From NCBI GenBank assembly GCA_944320885.1, contig CALUJE010000002.1, positions 1 through 64,000 of the forward strand: a DNA stretch of 64,000 nt, written 5' to 3'. The position numbers and the translations under genes are program-made. The stretch comes from an uncultured Phocaeicola sp. Lineage in GTDB: Bacteria; Bacteroidota; Bacteroidia; Bacteroidales; Bacteroidaceae. Positions 43,209-50,647 of this stretch are shown piece by piece (the stretch's first letter is position 1; each line of letters starts with the position of its first letter). The notes beneath the pieces were generated by a model. It did no database searches. It was not told where the DNA came from and was given only the letters and a program-made list of their open reading frames with translations.

Positions 43209-44732
43209 ATGAAAGTAAAACATGTGACCACCGCCGCACTGGCCCTGCTGTTGGCAGCCTGCGGCAACGAAGATATCCTTGAAAACAACGAAAGCGGCAG
43301 CACGGGGAAGGTGCACATGACCTTTACCGCCGGAACACCGCAGACACGTACCTCGCTCCAGCCTGCCGACGATGAAGGCAACAGTGCCGTACACTGGACG
43401 CAGGGCGACCAGGTAGCCATCTGGGACGGCACGGACAAGAACCCGTTCACCGCCGAGGAAGTCAGCGGCAGCACCGCCACCCTGAAAGGCGAGGCAGCCG
43501 AGACCGATACCTACACCGCCTTCTATCCCTTTGCGGCAGCGACGGACATCGATAACACTGCCATCACCTTCACCCTGCCTGCCGCGCAGACAGCCGTGGC
43601 AGGCGGCTTTGCCGAAGGGCTGAACCCCTCGTGGGCACAGGCGACGGACGGCAGCAAAAATCTGACGTTCCAGAACCTCTGCGCCCTGGCCAAGTTCACC
43701 GTGGACGCAGAGGGTGTGACGGAAGTTACCCTGACCGCCAACCAGGAAAGCGACGCACTGGCAGGCGAACTGACCTATACCATCGCCGATGGTACGCTGA
43801 CCGCCACGGGAAGCGCTTCCCGGTCGGTAACGCTGACGGGAACCTTCACGAAAGGCGAGGAGTACTACTTCGTCGTGGCTCCCGGCACGCTGACGGGCGG
43901 CATTACCCTGAACTATATGGGTGAAGGCGGCAAGACATACGTCAAGACCACCCAAAGCGAGGTGACCTTCACCGCCGGAAAGATTACCAAACTGGGCGCA
44001 CTGGATATCGCCAATTTCACCGAGGCCCTCAATGCGGCGTTTGCCAATGCCGTGGAAGAATTCAACCCAAATTTCCAATGGAAGGCGAACCCCGACGGCA
44101 CCGTATCCCTGGATGAGTATAACAAATTCCAAATAATAATGAATGGGGGAACTTTCTTGTTTTTGCGAAATAAAAACATTACCAGCCTTGCCGGCATTGA
44201 GTACTTCACCGATCTGGAGACTTTGGATTGCATGGATAATCAATTGACTACCCTTGATGTAACCAAGCTGACCAATCTGACGGGTTTGATTTGCGCCGGT
44301 AATCAACTGACTACCCTTGATGTAACCAAGCTGACCAATCTGACGACTTTGATTTGCAGCGGTAATCAACTGACTGCCCTTGATGTAACCAAGCTGACCA
44401 ATCTGACGGATTTGGAGTGCAACGATAATCAACTTGTCTCGTTGAATGTCAGTACTTTGGAAGAGCTTAAATATTTGTGGTGTCATGGCAACAAGATGAC
44501 GGCTCTCGATATAACCAATAACGCATATTTGGGGGATTTGAAGTGCGGGAACCAGCAAGATAATCAGCAACTGACCCTGACATTGTGGGACACCAAGAAG
44601 GAGTTTTGGGACAGGATGTTAAACATGTATTCAGATGAAAACAGCAATGTCACAACCATTGTTAAACCGAGTCCTGTCGAAGCCGGACATAACGGCTACG
44701 AAGATGACGGCGGAGAACCCGTATTGCAGTAA
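43209..44732 (+). CDS. Fimbrillin-like lipoprotein with leucine-rich repeats
   Basis: 507 residues. The signal ends in the lipobox LLAAC (Cys18), so it is a surface or outer-membrane lipoprotein. Residues about 30-270 (VHMTFTAGTPQTRTSL, VHWTQGDQVAIWDG) look like a fimbrillin/Mfa-like domain. Residues about 335-460 are leucine-rich repeats of 21 residues with the pattern LTNLTxLxCxxNQLTxLDVTK, close to those in bacterial adhesins. The first three repeats are near-identical at the DNA level (63 bp each), so copy number may vary. Codons are strongly G/C-ending, unlike most of the window, which suggests transfer. Role in adhesion is inference. Confidence 0.8.
   Translation: MKVKHVTTAALALLLAACGNEDILENNESGSTGKVHMTFTAGTPQTRTSLQPADDEGNSAVHWTQGDQVAIWDGTDKNPFTAEEVSGSTATLKGEAAETDTYTAFYPFAAATDIDNTAITFTLPAAQTAVAGGFAEGLNPSWAQATDGSKNLTFQNLCALAKFTVDAEGVTEVTLTANQESDALAGELTYTIADGTLTATGSASRSVTLTGTFTKGEEYYFVVAPGTLTGGITLNYMGEGGKTYVKTTQSEVTFTAGKITKLGALDIANFTEALNAAFANAVEEFNPNFQWKANPDGTVSLDEYNKFQIIMNGGTFLFLRNKNITSLAGIEYFTDLETLDCMDNQLTTLDVTKLTNLTGLICAGNQLTTLDVTKLTNLTTLICSGNQLTALDVTKLTNLTDLECNDNQLVSLNVSTLEELKYLWCHGNKMTALDITNNAYLGDLKCGNQQDNQQLTLTLWDTKKEFWDRMLNMYSDENSNVTTIVKPSPVEAGHNGYEDDGGEPVLQ
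44238..44489 (+). repeat. 63-bp tandem repeats in the leucine-rich region
   Basis: Copies begin at 44238, 44301, 44364 and 44427. The first three share the word TGATGTAACCAAGCTGACCA and are almost identical; the fourth has diverged. The period of 63 bp is 21 codons, so gain or loss of copies keeps the frame. Confidence 0.92.
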
Positions 44733-44751
44733 TTTTAAGTTACATGCCAGC

Positions 44752-44879
44752 CACTCCCGGAAGTCACCCCCGACGACTCTAGGGAGTTACCGGTTATGAC
44801 TCTAGGGAGTGTCTGCCCATGACTCCCTAGAGTGTCGGGCAGAGACTTCCGGGAGTCGTCGGGGGTCACTTCAGCGAGT
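44752..44879. repeat. Six quasi-palindromic units at an exact 23-bp period
   Basis: Thirteen-bp units start at 44752, 44775, 44798, 44821, 44844 and 44867, every interval being exactly 23 bp. Examples are GACTCTAGGGAGT (twice), GACTCCCTAGAGT and GACTTCCGGGAGT; all share the frame ACT-N7-AGT, with unit 1 the reverse complement of unit 5 and unit 3 that of unit 4. The 10-bp spacers between units are partly complementary too (ACCCCCGAC near 44766; GTCGGGGGT near 44858). It fills most of the gap between the lipoprotein and HU-like genes. Confidence 0.9.
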
Positions 44880-44911
44880 GTGCAAGTAGTTGAAAATCAA
44901 CAGTAAGCAAA

Positions 44912-44944
44912 GCCCGTTTTCCGGTTGTCCGCCGGAAAACGGGC
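44912..44944 (+). terminator. 13-bp GC-rich hairpin before the HU-like gene
   Basis: GCCCGTTTTCCGG (44912-44924) and CCGGAAAACGGGC (44932-44944) are perfect complements with a 7-nt loop. No T-run follows directly, so it may be an attenuator, a weak terminator or an mRNA-stabilising structure. It parallels the hairpin before the peptide gene. Confidence 0.65.
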
Positions 44945-44955
44945 ATAATGTATAA

Positions 44956-44969
44956 CTTTTTAAATAGTA
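44956..44969 (+). promoter_or_regulatory. 5' leader motif shared with the peptide gene
   Basis: CTTTTTAAATAGTA, 6 nt before the HU-like ATG; compare 43005-43017. A near-consensus -7 box TAACTTTT (7 of 8) overlaps it at 44953-44960. Confidence 0.4.
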
Positions 44970-44975
44970 AAAAAT

Positions 44976-45479
44976 ATGTATAAGTACAAACTGGTTAAAC
45001 GGGGTAATCCGCAAAACCCGGATGCACCGAAGAAATGGTACGCCTCGCCCCTGAGCGAGACGGCACAAGACGTGAAAGCCATGACGCGCGCCGCCACCGA
45101 GAATACCACTGTGGCTCCCAAAGAAATGGAAACCGCACTGGAGCTGCTGGGCAACTATGCCCGCCAGCAACTGCTGCAGGGGCACACCGTGCGCGTGGGC
45201 GACTTGGGCACGCTGCGCATCACCTTCCAGAGCGAGGGCGTGGAAAACATTACCGACTATCAGGCATCGAGCATGATAAAGAACGCCCGCATCCTGTTCA
45301 CCCCCGCCAAGGAGTTCCGTGAGGCGGTTATCGGCAACCTCCAGTTTGAGAACGGCGGTGTGCTCGACGAGGGCGTGAACTACGCTTCGCTCACCGACTA
45401 CAAGAAGGCCAAAGGCCTCACCGGCGGCACCACCGAACCCGGCGGCAGCGGTGAAGAGGAAGGCGGCGGCGGACTGTAG
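44976..45479 (+). CDS. HU-family DNA-binding protein (HU-HIG type) with acidic/glycine tail
   Basis: 167 residues. Residues about 1-125 match the Bacteroidales HU-like family: YKLVKRGNPQNPDAPKKWYAS, ALELLGNYARQQLLQGHTVRVGDLGTLRI, and a DNA-arm-like segment before ARILFTPAKEFREAV. The C-terminal 40 residues end in a low-complexity Gly/Glu tail. Such proteins bend or coat DNA, and this one is encoded right beside a 23-bp-periodic array, an obvious candidate target. Strong GC bias is shared with the lipoprotein gene, suggesting they travel together. A terminator follows. Confidence 0.85.
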   Translation: MYKYKLVKRGNPQNPDAPKKWYASPLSETAQDVKAMTRAATENTTVAPKEMETALELLGNYARQQLLQGHTVRVGDLGTLRITFQSEGVENITDYQASSMIKNARILFTPAKEFREAVIGNLQFENGGVLDEGVNYASLTDYKKAKGLTGGTTEPGGSGEEEGGGGL

Positions 45480-45525
45480 GGCCGTGCGGCATCCGGCCGC
45501 AAACGTGCGTTGTAAAAAAAATGAA

Positions 45526-45588
45526 GCGGGCGGTGCTTCCCGAATGCTCCGTATGGGAGCGGGGGAGGCGTCGCCCGTCTTTTTTTTT
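45526..45588 (+). terminator. Terminator of the HU-like gene
   Basis: GCGGGCGGTGCTTCCC (45526-45541) pairs with GGGGAGGCGTCGCCCGT (about 45562-45578), allowing G-U pairs, with an inner GCTCC/GGAGC stem and a run of nine T. Confidence 0.85.
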
Positions 45589-45607
45589 GTCCGACCGCAA
45601 GGGAGGG

Positions 45608-47194
45608 TCAGCGGTTCAGGCTCCGCATCAGGCAACGGACGAATGCCGGCCGGCGGTTGAGCTCGCCTTCGGCTTCGATGACCGGTTTTCCGCCCGGAAC
45701 GGCAAAGTGAACGCCTTCAAAGGTGATGCCGCGTGCATCGACCATCTTTACCAGTGAGTCGGGACAGGCGATGCTCACGTTGCGCAGCGTCATTCCGTCT
45801 ACGTCCTGAAGGAGCATGAGCTTGTCGGTGCAGGCGTTTACGTTTTCAATGAGTACGTTGCTCACGGGCGTTTCGGGTATGCCTTGTGCCTTGATAAACT
45901 GGGTTCCGCTCTCAACCACGATGTGGCGCGCCGTGATGTTACGGTATGTGGGGGTGAGAGGAGTAATCTCGCGTGCCGGCAGGCGCACGGCCAGTTCGCC
46001 CACAAAGGTCTTGCTGCCCAGCATGTCCCACACGAAAGGCTGTCCGCTCAGGCGCATGCGGATGCGTTCGTAGGTGAGGTTCTCGCCTCCTCCGCCGCGG
46101 TTGCGTCGGGTCTTGAAGCGCAGTCCCGTACCCGTTCCGTCGAACACGCAGTCGTGCACGTAGAGGTTGCGAATCATTCCGGCAGTCTCGCTTCCGCAGG
46201 TGATTCCTCCGTGACCTTTTTCGGCCAGGCAGTGGCGCACCACGATGTTTTCCGACGGCCTGTTCACGCGCAGTCCGTCCTCACACCGTCCGGCCTTCAT
46301 GGTGAAGCAGTCGTCGCCGCAGCTCAGGGTGCTGTATTCGATAAGCACGTTCCGGGTAGACTCTATGTCGATGCCGTCGCCGCGTGGAATGCCCACCGAG
46401 CGTACGGTGATGCCGCGTATGATGACGCTGTCGCAATAGACCGGTACCACGTTCCAGAACGGAGTGCTTTCGAGTGTGACTCCTTCTACAAGTACGTTTT
46501 GGCAGTTGATGGGCGATACGAACATGGGCAGGAATACGGCTCCTCCCTTCTTGCCATCGTATACGCGTTCCTTTACGGGCGTGTCGGGATTGATGTAAGT
46601 CTCTATGACGCCACCGGTCATCTGTCGTTTCTGAATTTCGCAGTCCTTCGCCGGTCCCACGAGTTTGCCCTTTCCGGTGAGGGCGATGTTACGCTGTCCG
46701 TTGGCATAGACCAATGCTCCGAGCGAGTAGAGTTCCACACCTTCGTTGCGGGTGAACACGGCTGGCTGGTAATCCTTGATGTTGCCACTGAAATGCAATT
46801 CTGCTCCCTCTTCGAGATGCAGGTTCACGTTGCTTTTGAGCTCGATGCGTCCGGTGTTCCATATTCCGGCGGGTACGATTACGGTGCCTCCTCCCTTGCG
46901 ATTCACACGGTCGATGGCCTTCTGTATGGCTTTGGTAGCCATTTTGCCTTCGCGCGCCCCTGTCTCTGTAATGGAGAGGGTGAAAGCGTTGAACTCCGGC
47001 CGGGTGAGTTGCGGCATGTCAAACGGTGCCTTGATAGGCGCGATAGTGTCGGGCATATTAAGAGCGCCCACTTCTTCACGTACGGGAATTCCGTCGGTCA
47101 TGGCCTGCGCTTGTGCGGATACTGTCGTCAGCCATAACAATCCGGATAAGACGGCCATTTGTGTGGCCGATTTCATGATGTGTTTTGTATTCAT
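45608..47194 (-). CDS. Glycoside hydrolase family 28 (polygalacturonase-type) enzyme, secreted
   Basis: 528 residues with a signal peptide (up to VSAQAQA, near 31). The right-handed beta-helix follows after KAIQKAIDRVNRKGGGTVIVPAGIW. GH28 catalytic motifs are recognisable: GDGIDIEST (usual NTD region, here lacking the Asn), CGDDCFTMK, KGHGGITCGSE and the LRFK of RxK. It should hydrolyse galacturonic-acid-containing pectin or a related glycan; the altered NTD motif suggests a non-standard specificity, for example rhamno- or xylogalacturonan. It is divergent from an aldolase and symporter pair, which could process the sugar released. Confidence 0.88.
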   Translation of the reverse strand: MNTKHIMKSATQMAVLSGLLWLTTVSAQAQAMTDGIPVREEVGALNMPDTIAPIKAPFDMPQLTRPEFNAFTLSITETGAREGKMATKAIQKAIDRVNRKGGGTVIVPAGIWNTGRIELKSNVNLHLEEGAELHFSGNIKDYQPAVFTRNEGVELYSLGALVYANGQRNIALTGKGKLVGPAKDCEIQKRQMTGGVIETYINPDTPVKERVYDGKKGGAVFLPMFVSPINCQNVLVEGVTLESTPFWNVVPVYCDSVIIRGITVRSVGIPRGDGIDIESTRNVLIEYSTLSCGDDCFTMKAGRCEDGLRVNRPSENIVVRHCLAEKGHGGITCGSETAGMIRNLYVHDCVFDGTGTGLRFKTRRNRGGGGENLTYERIRMRLSGQPFVWDMLGSKTFVGELAVRLPAREITPLTPTYRNITARHIVVESGTQFIKAQGIPETPVSNVLIENVNACTDKLMLLQDVDGMTLRNVSIACPDSLVKMVDARGITFEGVHFAVPGGKPVIEAEGELNRRPAFVRCLMRSLNR

Positions 47195-47285
47195 ATATAT
47201 AGTTTAAAGTGAAAACAACAGTGAAGGCGAATGCATAAAAACAAGTTTACCTGATTTTTTATGCTATGCCGTCTTCTATTTTCTG

Positions 47286-47293
47286 CAAAAATA
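47286..47293 (-). promoter_or_regulatory. -7 box of GH28 promoter
   Basis: Reads TATTTTTG on the minus strand, a perfect match 92 bp before the GH28 ATG. Confidence 0.5.
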
Positions 47294-47313
47294 GATAAAT
47301 ATTCAGGCGAACT

Positions 47314-47328
47314 TGCCTTTTTTAGGCA
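47314..47328. repeat. Small palindrome between divergent GH28 and aldolase promoters
   Basis: TGCCT-N5-AGGCA (47314-47318 and 47324-47328), halfway between the two -7 boxes, near the -33 region of both. Possible shared operator. Confidence 0.4.
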
Positions 47329-47337
47329 GATAATTTA

Positions 47338-47345
47338 TAGATTTG
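47338..47345 (+). promoter_or_regulatory. -7 box of aldolase-symporter operon
   Basis: TAGATTTG, a perfect match 46 bp before the aldolase ATG at 47391. Confidence 0.55.
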
Positions 47346-47390
47346 TCAGCAAATGTGATTTTCAATAACCTTAATTTAATAACTTATAGT

Positions 47391-48305
47391 ATGGAAAACT
47401 TGTTAAAACAACCTATGAGCGGCATCATTCCGCCGCTGGTAACCCCTTTAAAAGATAATGATACACTGGATGTAGAAGGTTTGGAGCGCCTCATCGAACG
47501 CCTCATAGCCGGTGGTGTGCACGGCCTGTTCATTCTTGGCACTACGGGAGAGGAGCAGAGCCTGAGCTATCACTTGCGTCATGAAATGATTCGCGAGACC
47601 TGCCGCATCAACCGCAACCGTCTTCCGGTGCTGGTGTGCATCACCGATACCTCTATTGTGGAGAGCATCCGTATGGCACAGATAGCTGCCGAGTGCGGAG
47701 CGTCGGGCGTAGTATCGGCTCCTCCCTATTATTTCGCTACCGGACAACCCGAGTTGGCTGAGTTTTATGAAGAGCTGGTTCCGCAGTTGCCTCTTCCGGT
47801 GTTCCTTTATAACATGCCGTCACACACGAAGGTTAACTTTGCTCCGGCCACTATTCACCGCATAGCACAAGACCCGCGTGTGATTGGATTCAAAGACAGC
47901 TCGGCCAATGCCGTATACTTCCAGTCGGTAATGCACATCATGAAAGACCGTCCTGACTTTGCCATGCTGGTAGGTCCCGAAGAAATTACGGCAGAGTGTG
48001 TACTTATGGGTGCTCATGGTGGTATCAACGGAGGTGCAAACATGTTCCCGAAACTGTATGTCGACATGTACAATGCTGCCAAAGCCGGTAATTTGGAAGA
48101 GGTTCGTCGTTTGCAGCCCATCATCATGCAAATCAGCTCAACTATCTATACCGTAGGTCAGCATGGTTCCAGCTACCTGAAAGGCTTGAAGTGCGCGCTT
48201 TCCATTCTGGGTGTATGCGATGATTTTATTGCGGCTCCGTTCCATAAGTTCAATGCTCCGGAACGTGAAAAGATTCGTCTGGCACTCGAAGCGTTGCCTT
48301 TGTAA
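47391..48305 (+). CDS. Dihydrodipicolinate synthase / N-acetylneuraminate lyase family aldolase
   Basis: 304 residues from the ATG at 47391 (MENLLKQPMSGIIPP); a longer frame starts at a TTG but is not family-like. It is a TIM-barrel class I aldolase. GTTGEEQSLSY near 45 binds the carboxylate, YNMPSHT near 137 carries the active-site Tyr, and GFKDSSAN near 164 has the Schiff-base Lys. The family includes DapA, NanA and keto-deoxy sugar-acid aldolases. The adjacent sodium symporter and divergent GH28 gene favour a sugar-acid catabolic role over lysine synthesis. Confidence 0.85.
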   Translation: MENLLKQPMSGIIPPLVTPLKDNDTLDVEGLERLIERLIAGGVHGLFILGTTGEEQSLSYHLRHEMIRETCRINRNRLPVLVCITDTSIVESIRMAQIAAECGASGVVSAPPYYFATGQPELAEFYEELVPQLPLPVFLYNMPSHTKVNFAPATIHRIAQDPRVIGFKDSSANAVYFQSVMHIMKDRPDFAMLVGPEEITAECVLMGAHGGINGGANMFPKLYVDMYNAAKAGNLEEVRRLQPIIMQISSTIYTVGQHGSSYLKGLKCALSILGVCDDFIAAPFHKFNAPEREKIRLALEALPL

Positions 48306-48347
48306 GAAGAAACAGCATAGTTACTCATCATTAGAATCTGTTAGCTT

Positions 48348-49790
48348 ATGCATATAATAGACCTTATCGTATTTTTGATATTTACGGGTGGTGTTGTTCT
48401 TTTCGGATGCTCTTTCTTTAACAAGAAGACTTCGTCCGACGATTTCACTTCGGCTGGCCGCAGTTTGCCGGGATGGGTGGTTGGAATGTCCATATTTGCC
48501 ACTTATGTGAGCAGTATCAGCTATTTGGGTTATCCGGGCAAAGCCTTTGCTGGCGACTGGAATGCTTTTGTGTTCAGTATCTCCATACCGGTGGCCTCGT
48601 ATTTCGCAGCCAAGTATTTTGTGCCTTTTTATAGGAACCTGGGTAGTGTGTCTGCCTATAGCTTCCTGGAGCACCGTTTTGGTCCTTGGGCCCGTCTTTA
48701 TGCATCCATGTGTTATCTGCTCACACAGATTGCCCGCATGGGTTCTATTCTTTTCCTGCTGGCGTTGCCCATGAATATTCTGATGGGTTGGAACATTCAG
48801 ATGGTGATTATCATCACAAGTATAGCTATCATTGTTTATTCCATGCTTGGAGGAATCAAGGCGGTAATATGGACTGAAGCTATTCAGGGCTTTATTCTTA
48901 TTGGCGGTGCTTTGGTGTGTCTGCTTATTTTGTTGTTCAAGATGCCCGAAGGTCCGGCCCAGACATTTGAGATTGCGGCTATGGACAACAAGTTCTACTT
49001 GGGAGACTTGTCGCTTGATATGAGTACGTCTACTTTCTGGGTGTGTCTTATTTACGGTATCTTTACCAATTTGCAGAACTATGGTATTGACCAGAACTAT
49101 GTGCAACGCTATCACACGGCCAAAAGTGAACGCCAGGCGAAGTTCTCGGCATTGTTCGGCGGATATCTGTTCATTCCTGTATCGGCTATCTTTTTCCTGA
49201 TAGGTACAGCGTTGTATGCATATTATAAGGTATATCCTGAATTGCTTCCGGCTGAAGGGCTGAAGGCAGACTATGTATTTCCTTTCTTTATTGTAAACGA
49301 GTTACCGGTAGGTATGACAGGTCTGCTTATCGCTTCTATTTTTGCTGCGGGTATGAGTACGGTAGCTACCAGTGTCACCAGCTCATCTACCATTATACTT
49401 ACTGACTATTACAAACGTTTCCGCAAGAATGCTTCTGATAAGGAACAGCTTTTTGTACTGAAAGTATCCAGTCTGATAGTTGGTATATTAGGTATTGTAG
49501 TGGCAATTGCTTTTCTGAATGTCGACAGTGCGTTGGATGCCTGGTGGGCCTTGTCTTCCATCTTCAGCGGCGGTATGCTCGGACTCTTCCTGTTAGGTTA
49601 TCTTTCGCGTAAGATGGTGCGCAACTTCGATGCCGTATTGGGCGTGATTTGTGGAGTCATTCTGGTGACATGGATTACCGTGACACCGTATGTACATGCC
49701 AATCTGGCTATTGTATTCGGAACATTGCTTATCTTCTGCGTTGGATTCCTGAGTGCAAGTATTTGCAGCCGCTTCCGTAAAAAGCAATAA
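48348..49790 (+). CDS. Sodium:solute symporter family transporter
   Basis: 480 residues with about thirteen transmembrane helices and no signal peptide. Landmarks are FTSAGRSLPGWVVGMSIFATYVSSISYLG (helices 1-2), YSMLGGIKAVIWTEAIQGFIL and IFAAGMSTVATSVTSSSTII near 345, all typical of the SSS family. It lies 42 bp after the aldolase gene in one operon, so it probably imports the substrate of that aldolase (a sialic or keto-deoxy sugar acid). A strong terminator follows. Confidence 0.9.
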   Translation: MHIIDLIVFLIFTGGVVLFGCSFFNKKTSSDDFTSAGRSLPGWVVGMSIFATYVSSISYLGYPGKAFAGDWNAFVFSISIPVASYFAAKYFVPFYRNLGSVSAYSFLEHRFGPWARLYASMCYLLTQIARMGSILFLLALPMNILMGWNIQMVIIITSIAIIVYSMLGGIKAVIWTEAIQGFILIGGALVCLLILLFKMPEGPAQTFEIAAMDNKFYLGDLSLDMSTSTFWVCLIYGIFTNLQNYGIDQNYVQRYHTAKSERQAKFSALFGGYLFIPVSAIFFLIGTALYAYYKVYPELLPAEGLKADYVFPFFIVNELPVGMTGLLIASIFAAGMSTVATSVTSSSTIILTDYYKRFRKNASDKEQLFVLKVSSLIVGILGIVVAIAFLNVDSALDAWWALSSIFSGGMLGLFLLGYLSRKMVRNFDAVLGVICGVILVTWITVTPYVHANLAIVFGTLLIFCVGFLSASICSRFRKKQ

Positions 49791-49810
49791 ATATAAATGA
49801 TATTAATACA

Positions 49811-49862
49811 GAACGGGCAACGGTCTGGTCATTAAGACAAATACCGTTGCCCGTTCTTTTAT
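49811..49862. terminator. Terminator symporter / acyltransferase
   Basis: GAACGGGCAACGGT (49811-49824) pairs perfectly with ACCGTTGCCCGTTC (49843-49856), followed by TTTTA. Between convergent operons. Confidence 0.88.
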
Positions 49863-49879
49863 ACGGTTATATAATCTTC

Positions 49880-50611
49880 TTATTTATATTTTTCGGAGAG
49901 ATTACTTTGTATTGCTTCATAAGCTTTTTCCATTGTTTCCTTAATATCTTCAGGACCTATACCCTGTGGATAGATAGGATCGTGCATGGTAAGAGTCATA
50001 CGATGCCATTTGATGAATTTTCCGGTTCGGGGAAGTACGTCAAACGAGCCGTCGATGGTCAGTGGCACTATAGGTAGTTGGAGCTCATCGGCCAACTGGA
50101 ATGCACCTTTCTTGAACGGTCCCATCTTTCCGGTGAAAGTGCGTCTTCCTTCGGGGAAAACTACCAGTGAGGTTCCGTCGCGCAGGCTGTGGCGTGCCTG
50201 GTCAATGGTTTCCTGTATCTTCTTGGGGCCCGACTTGTCTACGAAGATATGTCCGGCCGACTGGCAGGCTTTACCGACAAAGGGAATGTTTCGCAATGAT
50301 TTTTTCATCATCCATTTGAAATTACGTCCGATAAATCCGTAAATCAGAAAAATATCAAAAGCTCCCTGATGATTGGCTACGAAGATGTATGACTGGTTTT
50401 TCTTGAGCTGTTTGTTACGGTTTATTTTAACCGGAATAAGCAGTATATAGCATACAAGGCGTGACCATATCTTGCCCGGATGATAACCCCAGAAGTGCGC
50501 TCCGCCAATAAACGAGCCTATGATAGTTGTGAGTGCTGTCAGTATGGTGAGAACCAAAAGTATTGGTAAGGCAATGCAAATTTGGTAAATGCGGTATAAG
50601 AATGTAAACAT
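49880..50611 (-). CDS. plsC: 1-acyl-sn-glycerol-3-phosphate acyltransferase
   Basis: Acylates lysophosphatidate to phosphatidate at the inner membrane. It has 243 residues, with an N-terminal membrane helix (IALPILLVLTILTALTTII). NHQGAFD near 78 is the HX4D catalytic motif, and FPEGRRTFTG near 152 is the substrate-binding motif. It is the last gene of a minus-strand cluster but also has its own perfect -7 box (50631-50638). Confidence 0.92.
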   Translation of the reverse strand: MFTFLYRIYQICIALPILLVLTILTALTTIIGSFIGGAHFWGYHPGKIWSRLVCYILLIPVKINRNKQLKKNQSYIFVANHQGAFDIFLIYGFIGRNFKWMMKKSLRNIPFVGKACQSAGHIFVDKSGPKKIQETIDQARHSLRDGTSLVVFPEGRRTFTGKMGPFKKGAFQLADELQLPIVPLTIDGSFDVLPRTGKFIKWHRMTLTMHDPIYPQGIGPEDIKETMEKAYEAIQSNLSEKYK

Positions 50612-50630
50612 AGTTGATAAATTTTGCGTG

Positions 50631-50638
50631 CAAAGATA
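50631..50638 (-). promoter_or_regulatory. -7 box before plsC
   Basis: Reads TATCTTTG followed by C on the minus strand, a perfect match in the 36-bp gap after the metallophosphoesterase gene. Suggests an internal promoter for plsC. Confidence 0.5.
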
Positions 50639-50647
50639 AGTAAAATT

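Noticed and set aside
43191..44570. 459-codon open frame antisense to the LRR lipoprotein
   Set aside because: GC-rich coding DNA often leaves the opposite strand open; its repeats only mirror the 63-bp repeats and it spans the peptide-lipoprotein gap.
44752..44879. 23-bp array as a CRISPR
   Set aside because: Units (13 bp) and spacers (10 bp) are far too short, units are inverted relative to each other, and there are no cas genes.
45884..47137. 417-codon open frame antisense to the GH28 gene
   Set aside because: The GH28 frame has a signal peptide and catalytic motifs; the antisense frame has no recognisable domain and is explained by GC bias.
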